Of a DNA stretch of 64,000 nt, positions 26,462 through 40,069 are shown in pieces; position 1 is the first letter of the stretch, and each line of letters starts with the position of its first letter. Source of the DNA: Dacryopinax spathularia (taxonomy: Eukaryota > Basidiomycota > Dacrymycetes > Dacrymycetales > Dacrymycetaceae); assembly GCA_037974965.1 (NCBI GenBank), contig JBBPFI010000016.1, forward strand, positions 558,001-622,000. The letters are read 5' to 3'. The position numbers and the translations under genes are program-made. The notes beneath the pieces were generated by a model. The model saw only the letters and a program-made list of their open reading frames with translations, had not been told where the DNA came from and did not search any database.

Positions 26462-28752
26462 GGAAAGGAGTCCGCTCATGACTGCTCCTTCTACTGGCGG
26501 GACGATCCTGGGCGGGGGGCTTAACGCGCTTGCTGGGGGTTTTGGCGGGTTCGGGATGAGCCCTGACCGGGAGCGAGAGGTGGGGGAGGAACCGCGTTCC
26601 AGCCAAGACCGTGATCGCGGGCTGAATGCCCAGGATCGGCCCTCGAATGAGAGGAGACCTTCGCATGACCACGCGCACGAGCGGGATGTGGATGTGGATG
26701 TGGGCGAGGTGGACGATCGGGAGAGTACGGCCAGCCGGGGCGTGAGTGAGTTTTATGATAAGATGAGCTTTGGACGGGCGAGCGTGGCGAGTAGCGTGCC
26801 TAATGCTCGTGCTGTCGACGTATCGCGAGAGGTGCGTACCCCACCCTCTGCTCTCTTCTTAAGGCCGTAGCTGATTTTAGGTATTGTGTGTAGAGTGCCG
26901 AACTGGAAAAACTGAGGAGAGAGTACGAGTTTAAAGTTGCTACCCTTACGAACCGTGTCCAGAGCTTGGAGGCCGAGTTGGGGGAGACCAGTCGAGCGAG
27001 GGACGGGAGTCTGCAGCAGCTTCAAGTTGTACGGGAAGAGATGGCCAAAGTCCGTGATGTGCGTCTGCTTGCCTGTCTGCCTGCCTTCCTCTCACCATGT
27101 TCTGACCATCGCCCCACTCAGCTTGCGAACGACCAAGCGGCGCTCGTTGCGGGCTTGAGGAAGGAAGTGGAGGATGTGAAGCTTGCTAGGGAGCGGGCGG
27201 TTGACGAAGCTGAGCAGAGGGCGCAGCAGGCCGAGGCGGAGCTAGAGCTGGTTCGGCAGAGTTTTGAGCGGTTTAAGCTTGAGCAGGCCAACAAGCGGCC
27301 CGAGGTTGGTTCACCCACTTCCCGCGCATACGTTCTGTTCTGGGTGCTGAGAGTGTATGACAGGCTGACCCGCTGGCGGATACCTTGCGCCATGAGGTGC
27401 AGCAGCTCGTTGCTGAGCTTAACGACCTATCGGAGCGGAACGAAGAGATGATGCACGAGAAAGACAACGATGCCGCCATTATTCGGGACTTGAACGCCCA
27501 GATCAAAGAGTGGAAACGCAAGTACGAGAACGCCAAGACGGAGCTCCGGCACATCAAAGCCACTAGCACGCTCTCCGCTCCTCAGACGCCGAAGCTCGTT
27601 AGTGTTGAAGGCGACCATCTGCCAACGAGCGAGACGGGCGCGATTGCCGATGTGCACGTTACTGCTTTCCAGAGCTCGATCGACGCTCTCCTTGCTGCGG
27701 GGCGGTCTTCGCAGCCTACAAGCGTACTGAGCGCGATGAAGAATGTCGTCACGGCCGTGGCGGCCATCACTGAGGACGTGCGTGCGTTCGAGCATAGACA
27801 GCGAAGGGACAAGATGGGCGTGGATGACGAGGCCGTCAGAGCGCTCAAGGACCGTGCCTCTGCTACGCTGAACAATCTCGTCATGGCTAGCAAGAACCAC
27901 GGGACGAGCTACGGGCTTTCCCCCGTTAGCCTACTCGACGCCGCTGCGAGCCATGTCTCCTCCACGATCGTCGAGATCGTCCGGCTGCTCAAGATCCGCC
28001 GGGGGACAAGGAGCTTCCTCGAGCGCGCAGGGTCGAACAAGAGCGTCATCTCGCCCCTAGCAAGCACACCAGAGCGAGAACGGTTCACTCGCTCGGGGAG
28101 CGCTGCTAGCGCAGGCAGAGATCCCGGTTCAGGAGCAGATAGGAACTCGGGTCCTTCCCCTATTCGAACCAACTCGAAGCGCCGGTCGACTGGTATGTCC
28201 GCGGACTCGCATAACGGACTGCCGACTCCGGATCGGTCGACACCTACGAATTCGTCCTTGCAATACTTGCCGCTTGACTCCGCCCAGTACAGACCACCGA
28301 TTTCGGGTGGTATGAGGGATGATGAGGTCGTTCCGACTGAAGGTTCTGATGATGCATGGGCCGAGCTCAAGGTTCGTCAATCGTGAGCCTTGAGTTCAAT
28401 ATTGCTAACTTTGGGCTCGCAGCCATATCTGGAAGCCCAGTCCGAGTCGATCGTCCATCACATCCAAACCGTTCTCGCCGGCATCCGAAATGGCGCCAGA
28501 GCCAGCGAACTCAACGAGAGTTTAACTCAAATCATCACCATCGTCTCGTCGATCGTTGCCGTCTGCAAGGACTCATTGCCCACAGCTTCCGCGAAGCAGG
28601 GTCAAGAGCTCTTGAGAGAGCTGAGCGAGCACTGCAATACGCTCAGTGAATCACAAACTGGCGGCGGCGAGGCGAGCAAACAGACGCGCCAAGCGATGGC
28701 CACTGCCAGCTTCGGCGTCGCCAAGGCGCTAAAGGAACTCATGAAACTCTGA
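24553..28752 (+). CDS. SPA2: Spa2-like polarity scaffold with GIT/Spa2-homology repeats, about 1,200 aa
   Basis: Spa2 is the polarisome scaffold at hyphal tips that brings MAP-kinase pathway parts and Bni1 together. Residues about 95-200 carry two Spa2-homology (GIT) repeats: KLVKLNEAQFMELSTDVHDE, then RNQARQKLATLSKTKFRDLASDIFFELGRR. A long disordered part follows, with Gln/Asn/Ser repeats near 26060-26105, Arg/Glu repeats near 26305-26370 and a Glu run near 26425-26465. A coiled coil (ELEKLRREYEFKVATL through KYENAKTELRHIK) comes next. The C-terminal domain (SIDALLAAGRS, VTAVAAITEDVRAFE, NGARASELNESL) matches the conserved Spa2 C-terminal region. Introns include 28371-28422 and one unusually long intron, about 176 bp, between the two repeats. 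The start is the first ATG after a C/T-rich leader. Confidence 0.88.
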
Positions 28753-29092
28753 TTATCCCGCGGGTCGTGGACACCAGCATACCCTTTTTATTCGCCTGCA
28801 ATGTCTGGATCCTAATCTCCTCTACATAATGGGTATTGTGAAGGCTCCTTGAATTCTGTCCCTCGTTTATAATGGCTTTTCACGTTTTCTTCATGATATA
28901 TGTTTCACGTTGTTACGCCATTCGACCGATTGTTGTTTTCTGAGGTCTGGTCTTCTGCTCCGTGATCTGGTATCGTCCGCAATTGTACTAGGGAAGAAAC
29001 ACAATCACTAACTATATTTCTCTTGCGTCGGGACTGGATGCAAGCACACTGTCAGTGTTGGGTGCATATCTCACGTGCTCTTTCATGGACTT
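28753..29092. other. Spacer between convergent SPA2 and SDR genes
   Basis: The two genes end facing each other, so this 340-bp stretch holds both 3' regions. It is T-rich on the plus strand and shows no further feature. Confidence 0.4.
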
Positions 29093-30229
29093 TTACGCCT
29101 TCAAGTCCGATTCATACCCCAAGCTCTTGGCCGCATCCACAATGCACTTCTCAAAATCGATCCGTCCTCCTAACAGCTTCTCCGACAGGGAATTATCGAC
29201 TCTCCACCTGCCTGGGTCAAGCTCCCACTCGGGCCGATCTGCCGGAATCGGTGCGTTTGGGAAATGTCTCCTGAGAACAGCGAGGACTCGATTCCATCCG
29301 ACTGGTTGCGCGGCCGCCCAGAGTCGGCGTCCGCTTGCCTCCGGTGCGGTGAGGGAGAGGACGTGGAGCTTGGCGTCGTCTCGGACATCGACAAGGTAAT
29401 CTGCCATATATCGGTGATCAGCTGTAGTGGCGTGATGAGGGAACGAGCGGCATACGGGGAGGTAGAGACAGCCAGGTCGGGTCACCTTGCAGAACAGAGG
29501 CTAACCAGCGCAACGTGGACGTCGCAGGGCCAAACAGCTTGGGGCCCCAGTTCATCGCCGGTAGAATGACAGTCAGCTCGAACGGACGCTGTTCACATCA
29601 ACCGTCAGGAAGACACCACAGAGCGAGAGCGCCGGACGCACGGATTGAACTTCCATGAACTCCCACGCTTGCCTTTCGGCGAAGACTTTCCCAGCTGCAT
29701 ACCTGAGAAGTGGGTACCCGAGGGAAGCCTTCATCTCCTCGCTGGCATGCTCGTAAGCCTTCACACTAAAATCGTTCCAGTCCTTGTCGGTGACCACACG
29801 GCCGGGTACCAACGCCGGGTCCTCGGGCATCGCGGCAGCGACCACTGTACCGGTCAGGACAAAGCGTTTGACCCCCGCTTTTGCTGCGGCCTTGAGCGGT
29901 ATAATAGTAGAGGTGATGATTTCCTCGATCGCGTTGGCATTCCGTATGTCGGGCAATGCTGGATGAATCACCCCATCCGCCCCGGCGAAGACTGCATCGA
30001 GTTGCTCTTCGCTGGCCAGGTCGTTTAGTGCGACCATGGTCAGTTTACTGTCGGAGACATCGACGCCTTCTTTCTCGTAGGCGGCACGCAGCTCCTCTCC
30101 TTTCGCTATCGAGCGAACGGTACCGCGCACCCTATATCCGGCTTGCAAGGCTTGAAGACCAATGTGGGAAGCGATGTAGCCTGTTAAGCCGATCACGACG
30201 ACAAGAGATCCTGGTGCGAGGGGCGGCAT
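29093..30229 (-). CDS. Extended SDR reductase, dihydroflavonol-4-reductase-like
   Basis: This is an NAD(P)H-dependent reductase of the extended short-chain dehydrogenase type, close to fungal cinnamyl-alcohol/dihydroflavonol/ketone reductases. The N-terminus has the Rossmann beta strand and glycine-rich turn (VVVIGLTGYIASHIG). VRGTVRS with its Arg favours NADPH. RFVLTGTVVAA gives the usual Ser/Thr region, and RYAAGKVFAE holds the catalytic YxxxK. Three exons are needed: the first ends at WEFME, the second starts RPFELTVILPAMNWGP, and the third starts near DHRYMADYLVDVRDDAK. The second intron would be only about 34 bp, shorter than others here, so that join is less certain. The substrate cannot be assigned. 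A TATATA lies about 70 bp upstream of the start. Confidence 0.85.
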
Positions 30230-30810
30230 ATCCGTGATCTTGTGGAAAGGGAGGGACTGTCGACTGTGCTTGACATGGTTCGACTTGGATGACCCGAGCT
30301 ATATACATCCGCGCAGCTCACACGGCGACTGGGAAGCTAGAGGAATCCATGAGTACAGTTGGGAAATGAACGATGTCGACTTACCCAAGTTATTATTACC
30401 AATCATCAAGGCCATGGGGGTAATATGGGTTACGTGCGCCCTCCCTTTCTTCCCTCTCTATCTCGATTACAGTAGTTTTTGGAACACGGAAAGAACACCA
30501 TGCGAAATCCGTCGCATGAGAAACGGGAACTTATGTCTAAATCGCGAAGAAAGCCACGATGGTGTTGATCCGGTGGAAGGTGGCCGCCGATAATAAGAAT
30601 GTGCTGACAAAGCAGCACCCAGGGTGGGATGACGGCCTCCCCCCCATACGAGACCGGCCGATCACAGGGGCATACACTTGCTTCTGAGATGCACGGTCAA
30701 TCATGGCCGACAGCGAGATCGTGACCGCCTTGCTTGCTGTCCAAGAACAAGTCAGAGCAAAATGAAGAAAACACAGTTTGGGATTGGACGAGAGGAGCTG
30801 CATAACCAAC
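30230..30810. other. Spacer between the SDR and CLC genes
   Basis: It holds the SDR promoter and the 3' region of the CLC gene, both on the minus strand. No further gene was seen. Confidence 0.4.
30300..30305 (-). promoter_or_regulatory. Possible TATA box of the SDR gene
   Basis: TATATA lies 71 bp upstream of the SDR start codon, a usual distance in fungi. It is one short A/T word, so chance occurrence is possible. Confidence 0.35.
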
Positions 30811-33132
30811 TCATCCATTATGTTTCTGTTCGTCCAAGAAGGCTACCAAGCGTTTCTTAATCACAACCCCTGTTAAGGAGCCCTCTTTATCGGCCACGAT
30901 CATGTATCGCAAACCAAGTTTCGCGAACATTTCCGTCAGCACGTCTAGCGGCGTATCGGGATCGACGACAAGCGGAGTGCGATCGAGGAATGCTGACAAG
31001 TCCGCGTACGGTTCTGGCCCGCTCCTCGGCGCAAAATTGACCTGATCAACTGGAATTATTCGGATAATTTCTGCATCGCGGGCAGCAGAAAGCGTTGGCA
31101 CTGATTGATCAAGGTCGCCTTGGGCGATATACCCTGCTACGACTCGGTGTCCCTTGTCTGACAGCCGCACGATAGCCAGGCCCGCATCTAGGAGACCGCG
31201 CTTGTGGAGCAGCGCAACACGTTGACGCAGGATACCGAGGGTGACACAACCATGCTCATCGACCTCGAGGGTGATGCCCTTCATCGTATCTTCATCGGGG
31301 AGCACATCACGAACGCGATGCCCTGATGCGAGCGCGCCTTCTTCCTCGGCTTCCTTATCAAGGAATGGATGCCCGGAGATGAGTTGAGCGAGATCATAGA
31401 TTCCATGCGGTTCGAGGGCGTCGGCAACCCATTTAGCGGTTAAGATCGCAATCATATGCGGTACCACACTCTCCAGCTCGCCGGTCAGCTCCAGCATGAT
31501 GACGGCGAGCGAGACCGTCATACGCGTAACGCCAGCGAGAAATGCTGCAGCTCCGATGATGGCGTACGCGCCAGGAAGTGGGGTGAGGATGATGTATTGT
31601 CCCAGCAGACGTCCAAACAAAGCACCGGCGTCGAGTGAAGGGATAATGATCCCTGAGGGAACTTTCACCCCAAAGGTGATAATCGTTAAGATGAGCTTGG
31701 CGAGTAATCCATGAATGAGCCAAGTGAAGAGGAAAGGCTGTGATTCCGGTCTACATATGAGGGAGGACGAAGGCGAAGCGATCTCGTCGGAAGATGTGCA
31801 GTCGACCAGTAGAGCTTTGATCGTCTCGTCTCCCGCTGTACGCACGAGCGGATTAGGGTATTGTATCACTGCCGTGAGCAAGGTGATGAGGGCAGCTTCT
31901 AAGACGGGATGATTCTTGATGAGCTTGAAACTCCTGAACCACTTCGCCCACCGAAAGTTACACTTGCAGAAGAGCGCCCCATACACGCCGCCGCAGATAC
32001 CGAGAAGCACCGCGACAGCTAGGGACGAGGGTTGGCGTGCGGGTGATATCGTCGTACGCGTTGCATATGAAGTAGGGAAGAGGACGAGGGATCCGGTGCC
32101 GTTCGGATTGAGGGAGACGAGGGTGATGCCAGCTACAAGCGAGCAAAGAAATGCGAGATGTAGGATGCGACGCGGGAAGTATGTCGATATCTCTTCGAAG
32201 CTGAACAGGACTCCACCAATCGGCGCACCGAACGCCACGCTCAACCCGGCTGCACATCCAGCGCTGATAATGCCTCTGCGCTCGGCTTCGTTCTGTCGAT
32301 AGCGCGGCCATAAACAAGCGACGACATTGGCGACGCAAGCGGACATGTGGACAAACGGGCCTTCTTTTGCCAGGCACATCCCCGTCGCAACGGCGAAGAT
32401 GGCACCGATAGACTTGACAACAAGTACTTTGACGGTCAAGAAGCTCGGTATAACGAAGCCAGAGATGAAGGTCTTGAGCTCGGGAATGCCCGATCCGCTG
32501 AATAATTGTCAGTATGCTAAATCATGCCATTTACTACGCAAGCAGACGCACCTGGCCATATACATGAATTTGGGCGGAGAATTCTCCTCACTCTGTGGCA
32601 GCTTCATCTTCGTCGTTGCCGTGATGCATGCTGCAAGAATGCCGTATGCGACCGCAGCCACCACATATATGCCGTACTTCCAACTCCAGCTCTCGGACCA
32701 GTCGACCCAGTCCACGCATGCGTCGTGGATCGTGGGCCCATTACTCTCGCAGCATCTCCGTTTATCCGCAAATAATGCTGTGGAGCAGAACCCCTCCTTC
32801 CAGTCGCTCACTGATGCCTCGGCAACGTCCACGACAAAAGCAATACAAGCTGTTATCAGACCCGCAACGATGACAGTAATCCATGGCTGCAGGTTGTAGA
32901 GCATACGTCGATATGGTGTAGATGCTAGTGCACGTTGCTGCGAATGAGACAGCACGAGATCGTGCAGCCAGTCTGGGTGTGCGTGAGATGGATAACAAGT
33001 GATCAGAACGCCGGACGTACCGATGGTCGTGTAGTTCTCATAAGGCAAGTGGTCTCCCATGGGCGTGAGCTCAACATCCTTCCCCTCTTCACCTGAGTGG
33101 ACAACCGGTGCGTCTCCATTCTCCGACGTCAT
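30811..33132 (-). CDS. CLC-family chloride/proton exchanger, 739 aa
   Basis: CLC proteins of the Gef1 type acidify and supply chloride to Golgi, vacuole or endosome lumen and help copper and iron homeostasis. The exons (minus) are 33132-33021, 32972-32552 and 32497-30811, all in phase. The N-terminus has the YTTIDWLHD motif of Gef1-like CLCs. The three anion-path motifs are present: GSGIPE (about residue 179, formed across intron 2), AKEGPFVH, and GVLFSFEEIS. The gating Glu in KEGP and the inner Glu in FEE indicate an exchanger and not a channel. The Gly before KEGP is Ala here. Two CBS domains end the protein (VRDVLPDEDTMKGI..., and VVDPDTPLDVLTEMFAKLG...). About ten to eleven helices are expected. 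Confidence 0.94.
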
Positions 33133-33735
33133 GGTGCTTCACTCCGGACGGCCGAGACGAATTCGCCGCAGTCCAAGGCTCCCGCTCGAGCTCATCGACG
33201 GGGCAGTTCAGGAGTGCGAGAACCATTTTATACGGCGTCATAAAGGATATCGAAGTGGTCGAAGAGGCGATAGCACGATAAGGGTGTGGCGTTGGTGGTA
33301 TGTGCCGGCCTGGCCACATCCTCTCAACTGCCAGTGGCCGCAGAGGTGGACGTTCGAGATAAGACGCGCCAATGTCGTCTCACGTGCCCCTGCGCGTCGT
33401 TGAGGTCACCCAGTTCATACCTTGCTCGTTGATCAACCGTGCTGGACACCAGTCCCCCTCACACCCGGCTTTCTTCTTCTGCTCAGCGATAACATGGGAC
33501 AGGCAGGCAAGCAGCACACTTCGAATGAGATCGCATCGACTAGAACCTCATGCGGTCTCGCTCGGGACCATCGGCAATCAATGTCCTCGCCCAAATAGGC
33601 ATTAAAGAAGACCGCACCGCCTTGCTTCGACGCTAAGGAGATGCGCTGTCGATTGACGCCCGCTCGCATGTAGGGATATATGTACATGGTCACTAAGCAA
33701 GGACGTCGTCGTAGTGCGTGCAAGCGCAAGTCAAG
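33133..33735. promoter_or_regulatory. Divergent promoter region, CLC and DUF6535 protein
   Basis: The two start codons face away from each other across about 600 bp. No gene is supported in between, and no clear TATA box is placed well for either. Confidence 0.4.
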
Positions 33736-36700
33736 ATGAGCATTCCAGTAAGAGTGGTCTTCTGCTGCTGGCCCTGTACCAACTCACAAGGCCGCAGGCA
33801 TCCATTCATGAGGTCAATCGCACGCAAGATGCCCCTCCTGATCATATCATCTACAAGGAGATAGAGAGGGAGAGTGGCTTCGTATACGACATTGGACCTG
33901 ACCTGAACCATGAAGAGGACGCGCCAATATGGAACATCTACAAAAAGCATGCAGCGCACTGGGACAAGGAGTATCTGCATTCTTTGGACGATACACTGAA
34001 TGTGTTTCTACTCTTTGTACGGCAAGCTTCGCGGAAACACTGACTGCATGCTGATGAGTCTATCAATCCAGGCAACGTTGTTTTCGGCCGTGGTGGCTCC
34101 ATTCTTGGTCGCTTCGATTGTCTCTTTGCAACCAGACACGCAAGGGGAAATGCTCGACGCTCTTAGTCGACTTTCTGCTCAGTTTGCCGCTGCACAAACC
34201 AATCAACCTCCACCTGAGGCGTACGCTCCGGATCCTCCAGGCGGCGTGCCCGCCTCAGCCTTCGCCATCAATACGTTATGGATCATTTCGCTCCTTATCA
34301 GCCTAGTCTCGACTGTGTTTGCTGTTGCGGTCAAGCAGTGGCTAACGAACTATAAGGAAGGTCTACCTCCAGCCACGCTCGAGCACGTGCGAGAGCGACA
34401 TGATCGCTGGCTCGCTCTGGACGAGTGGAGGGTTGCAGCCATCGTCAACACGTTGCCCCTCTCGATCAACATAGCCGTTTGTCTCTTCCTCGTTGGGCTC
34501 GTCGTTTACGTCTGGAATGCAAGCACCGCACTGGGAGGGCTATTGTGCGCGCTGCTCCTGGCAAGCGTATTCGTCTATGTCACTTCCGTATTCTTGCCGG
34601 CTGTCTACCCAAGATGTCCATACCAGTCGCAATTCACCAAGAGCCTTGCCACGTTACGGTTGAACGCCAATTCATCGGACGTCCGACTCCACGTGTACCC
34701 AGATCATTCGGTATCGTCCATGTCCAGGTCAGACGACATCCTGTCCGTCGATGAAAAGGGTCAGGGCAGCAGTCCCATCAAGCAAGACTCCGAAGAAGAC
34801 TCCTTGGGATTCGTTCCTCAGCTTCCTGCCGCCACTGCACCGGTTGATGGTACCTCATCCAAACACGTCGTTTTTCCCGTGCGTCACAGCCTTCTCTGTT
34901 GATCTCTGCTCTCAGACATTGTAGAATATTGACTTGCGAGCCCTTTGCTGGTTGCCGACTATCTCCTCATTGCAAGAAATCACCGAGGGCACTCTTTTGG
35001 CCTTGGTTGGCTGGAATACGCCACCGGAAGAATGGAAAGTAATTCGAGAGGATGTGCAAGGTCGAGCAACCCAGCTCATGACTCAAAAGCTAGCAGACAT
35101 TCGCAAGACTGGAGGTCCTGGTTATAATATCGCTGAATTGAGGAGCATAGCCGCGCTGTCATCCCTTCTGGGTCCTCATGCATTCAGGCTCGATCGGGAG
35201 ATGAAGTGTGTGTTGGAACGCATAGCCGAAGGTGCCGCGGAAAACCTATTTCCCGGTTCAGCTTTGCTGGCCTGTGCTATTCTTCTCTTCACGGCAGGCG
35301 AGACAGCACCGTCAAGCTTTATGACGCGAGCGCCCTCGCTCACCATCCTCGATTTCGTCGTCAGGCGACTACGCGTTCGTCTAGAGAACGTTCAGTACCA
35401 CTCCGGCCAATCCGTCTCATTGCTCGGGTTCTGCCTCATCTTCGGTTTCTTCCATCAATATGGTCTCATGCCACAACTCCCTATGCAGGACTTGTCTGAC
35501 TTTCTAGCACAATCGGAGCATGTGCCACCCGAATGGCTGGCCTGCTACCTCTCGGCAGTCGATCGCGTATATTTGCAACGAAGTGGTGCATCGCAAACGA
35601 TGCGCGAACCTGCCCCATCCTACCCATGGGAGGCCAATCCCGGCCGAATGCTGGCCGATACGTTCAGCCGTGCAGGACCGATCGATCAGTGGTCCGGGCC
35701 AAAGAAAGAGATACTCAAGGATCTCCTCCGCTATCTTGCACGGAACGTGATGTACTTCGATTTCGCCAACGGAGATATCATCAACAGCCTGGCATCCTGG
35801 ATGGCTCCCGCTACTAGACGGCCAGAACGCAAGAAAGCAGAACATGGTGTACCTCCGCCAGTCCCGGTCACTCACACCCTTCCGACCCCTTCACCTCCAC
35901 GAGCCTTGGGCGGACTCTTCACTGCGAGTGCCGATGATCCCACGATTGCTGGCCACGACTGGCAAAGTACGGCCCGAACCCCGGAAAACATGGCAACCAA
36001 TCACTCTGCCGGCGGCGAATATTTCCAGGCCTTCCCAGGCTTACGTGTGGCACATAGAATGACGGGCACACGGTATTTCCCTCCTACCGATGCAGTACAG
36101 ATGACGCCACGGTCCAGGCCACCATCGCCCCACTCGCCATATTTACAAGACACCGACTCTACGGACGAAAGTTCGGCATCCCTCGCTTTAGAGGCCCTGT
36201 CGGATGCTTCACCTCGCTCTGCATCGCGAGCGTCCACTATTACTACTGACGGTTCGGAGACGGCAAGCTTGGCAATATCCGAACCAGCAGATTCTCCTTT
36301 GTCTTCCCTCTCAAGGGTGTCTTTGCGCCAACCTCAAGATATTCCCCTTCCGCCCAGCCCCACCTTGTCGCATTCTGCGCAACATGCAGGGAGCAGCACG
36401 ATGAGTCTCCCACTGCCACCACAAGTTACGACACCGGTAGAACAGGAGCCTCTATTCCTCGGCACCCATGATGAAACAGCGCGTGACGACGGCTTGCCCC
36501 GTTCACCGGGAAACCCACCTCATCTTCCTTGGAGCAGCGCCGAGGATCCACCCAGTACACCAAGAGACCCAAGTCCTCTTCCATCCTCAATTCTCCGCGC
36601 CCCAAGTCCCCTTTCAAGCCCAATTTCCCTTCCAAGATCCCATCCACCCTCAAGTCGCCTTCCAAGCCCAAGTTCCCTTGCTTCCATCTGCTGCGACGAG

Positions 36701-37462
36701 GCGGCGCTGCCAGGCGACCTGCCTCCTGCGGCCGATGCTGCAGATGACTTTGAAGAGAACAATGATGTGGAGCCCCTCTCCGAATTGGCGCTACAAACAA
36801 TCACGGCGCTCATGGGAAGAACGGTAGCCTTTGACAATATGGCATTTACCACTGGTTTCAACTTCATCCTGCAGGCTGGGTCCTACAACCCCAGCCTGCA
36901 CAGTGCCTGCACACGTCTCCGCAATCTGCGCCAGACTGCGAATGGACGGTTGTGGCCTCGAGATCTGGAAAAGGAAACGCTCGCAATCCTCGTGCAGAAA
37001 CTCAACCTTCCCTCCGATCCGCGCTACTTCCTCTCTGTATGGCTCGCACGCGAATATCTGGATCGCTCGTGGGAGGATGCGGTGATGAGCAGCGGTTGGC
37101 TAGCGATGATGGCACGCTGCGGCCTGCAAAGTCTGAACAATGACCCCGAACACCGGATTGCGGATCTGCGCATGTTCACAGATTGTATCGTCGCCCTGGC
37201 GGTGGAGTCCGAGCGAGCGCGCGAGGTGGCAAGATCGGGCGTCGTTGCTCTACTGCTTGACCTTTGTGGAGAGGATCAGGCTCGCAGGCGAGCGGTACTG
37301 ACGGCTAACCGCTTCCGCCAGGTGATGAGTCTGGTTGACCGCACCGTGGTACAAACTATGCCCGTCAATCGTATCGTCAGGGGGGATGATGAAGGTACCA
37401 ACGAACTGAGGCGTCTGTTGCGGCAACAGGCCCAAACAGTGGAGATCGCATCCGGTATGTAG
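33736..37462 (+). CDS. DUF6535 membrane protein, long form, 1,191 aa
   Basis: DUF6535 proteins are a large family of unknown function in Agaricomycetes. The exons are 33736-33747 (only 12 nt: M-S-I-P), 33798-34016, 34072-34878 and 34925-37462. The N-terminal domain starts at EEDAPIWNIYKKHAAHWDKE, which leads into a first span (NVFLLFATLFSAVVAPFLV). It continues through FAINTLWIISLLISLVSTVFAVAVKQWL, a cytosolic RERHDRW loop, and two more spans (TLPLSINIAVCLFLVGLVVYV; LLCALLLASVFVYVTSVFLPAV). The C-terminal soluble part (WLPTISSLQEITEGTLLALVGW, then helical SIAALSSLLGP and YFLSVWLAREYLDRSWEDAV) is shared with the 42957-45906 gene. Between its two halves lies a Ser/Pro-rich insert of roughly 300 residues with repeated PSPL/PSSxLP units, absent from the paralog. 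Confidence 0.85.
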
Positions 37463-37929
37463 ATAAATACTATTCTAAGGGAGGCTTCACGTTGGTAGGA
37501 ATATGGGGTTGTCGTCGACCTGGTTCTGCCTGTTCCTTGCTCCTGTAAAGTCGTTTATTGTGCGCGTGGAGCAGCTCCTTGGGGAAATGTCGCCCGCCCA
37601 TGGCTTGGTGTATACCAGGATTGACGACATGCTTCTGGAATGTCTCGCGTCACGCCTTTCCGACCAGTTGTGCGCGGCAAAGGGTTCAATACTTTGGGCA
37701 GGGACAGCGGAATGTAAGGCGCAAGCCGGTATCTCATTGGCAGTATTACGATCAGCAACAGAGCACGTTCGAACAGTTACTCAGACAAACAGAGGCAGCA
37801 CATCTGCCAAAATTTCCTTCCTCTTTCATTCTCTCACAGCCATCTACACCGTCTTTCCAGCCGCACCAGGCAGCCACAACCCCATTCTCGTCTTCCTCTC
37901 CATATAGAGATAGACCACAGGCGGCGGAT
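37463..37929. other. Spacer between convergent DUF6535 and MAP-kinase genes
   Basis: It contains two facing 3' regions. The longer plus-strand frame that runs from here into 38589 is the antisense shadow of the kinase C-terminus. Confidence 0.45.
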
Positions 37930-39420
<1,491 letters not shown>

Positions 39421-40069
39421 GCTGGGCGAGGCTTCCTGAGGTGGGACTGGGTGTTGCGATTCGAGTAATAGTTGGTGGTTGCGAGCAGAGCGTCTATCGC
39501 AGGGGTATGGGGACGAGGGGTGCCTCGTCGAACGGGATGGAAGTGAAGAGCAAAGCAGCGTAATCGAAACCCGGCCCAGTACTGAGACTTATAGCAAATT
39601 CCAGGACTGCCTGTGCAGCGTGCCCTCCGTGTTAGGTTGATCACCCAGTTTGTGTTTGGCCGGGCGATGCTCGAGGCTGTCCTCGTCGCCCGTCGACTAG
39701 AGGAGCGCCACACCCACCCTTTGGCAGCATCCAGGGGTCGAACGGAGGCTTTCTGGTAGGCGGGGATGGACGGGGAGAAGAGAGTGGCGATTGATTCCGC
39801 CGTTTCGAATTTCGAACGGAGTCAGGGTTCCGACGGGTCAGTTTGAAAGAGCTGAGCTCAGCGCCGAAAGAAGGGACTAACAACGGTCGAGGCTGACTTG
39901 GACGACACGTTGAGCGTACGACTTCGACTGGAACAAGTCACTCTCGCAAGAAAGTCGGCGCATACATCTAACGCGGCTGCATATACTGTGCTGCACTACA
40001 CTGCGCTAGTCTCTTCTTGACTCTCGTTCCTTGCACCGCGCTCTGTCGACCTTCGACCCAAGCGCGACA
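39421..40069. promoter_or_regulatory. Divergent promoter region, SLT2 and TRP1
   Basis: About 650 bp separate the two start codons. The region just upstream of TRP1 is C/T-rich (CTGCACTACACTGCGCTAG, TCTTCTTGACTCTCG). No gene is supported here. Confidence 0.5.
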
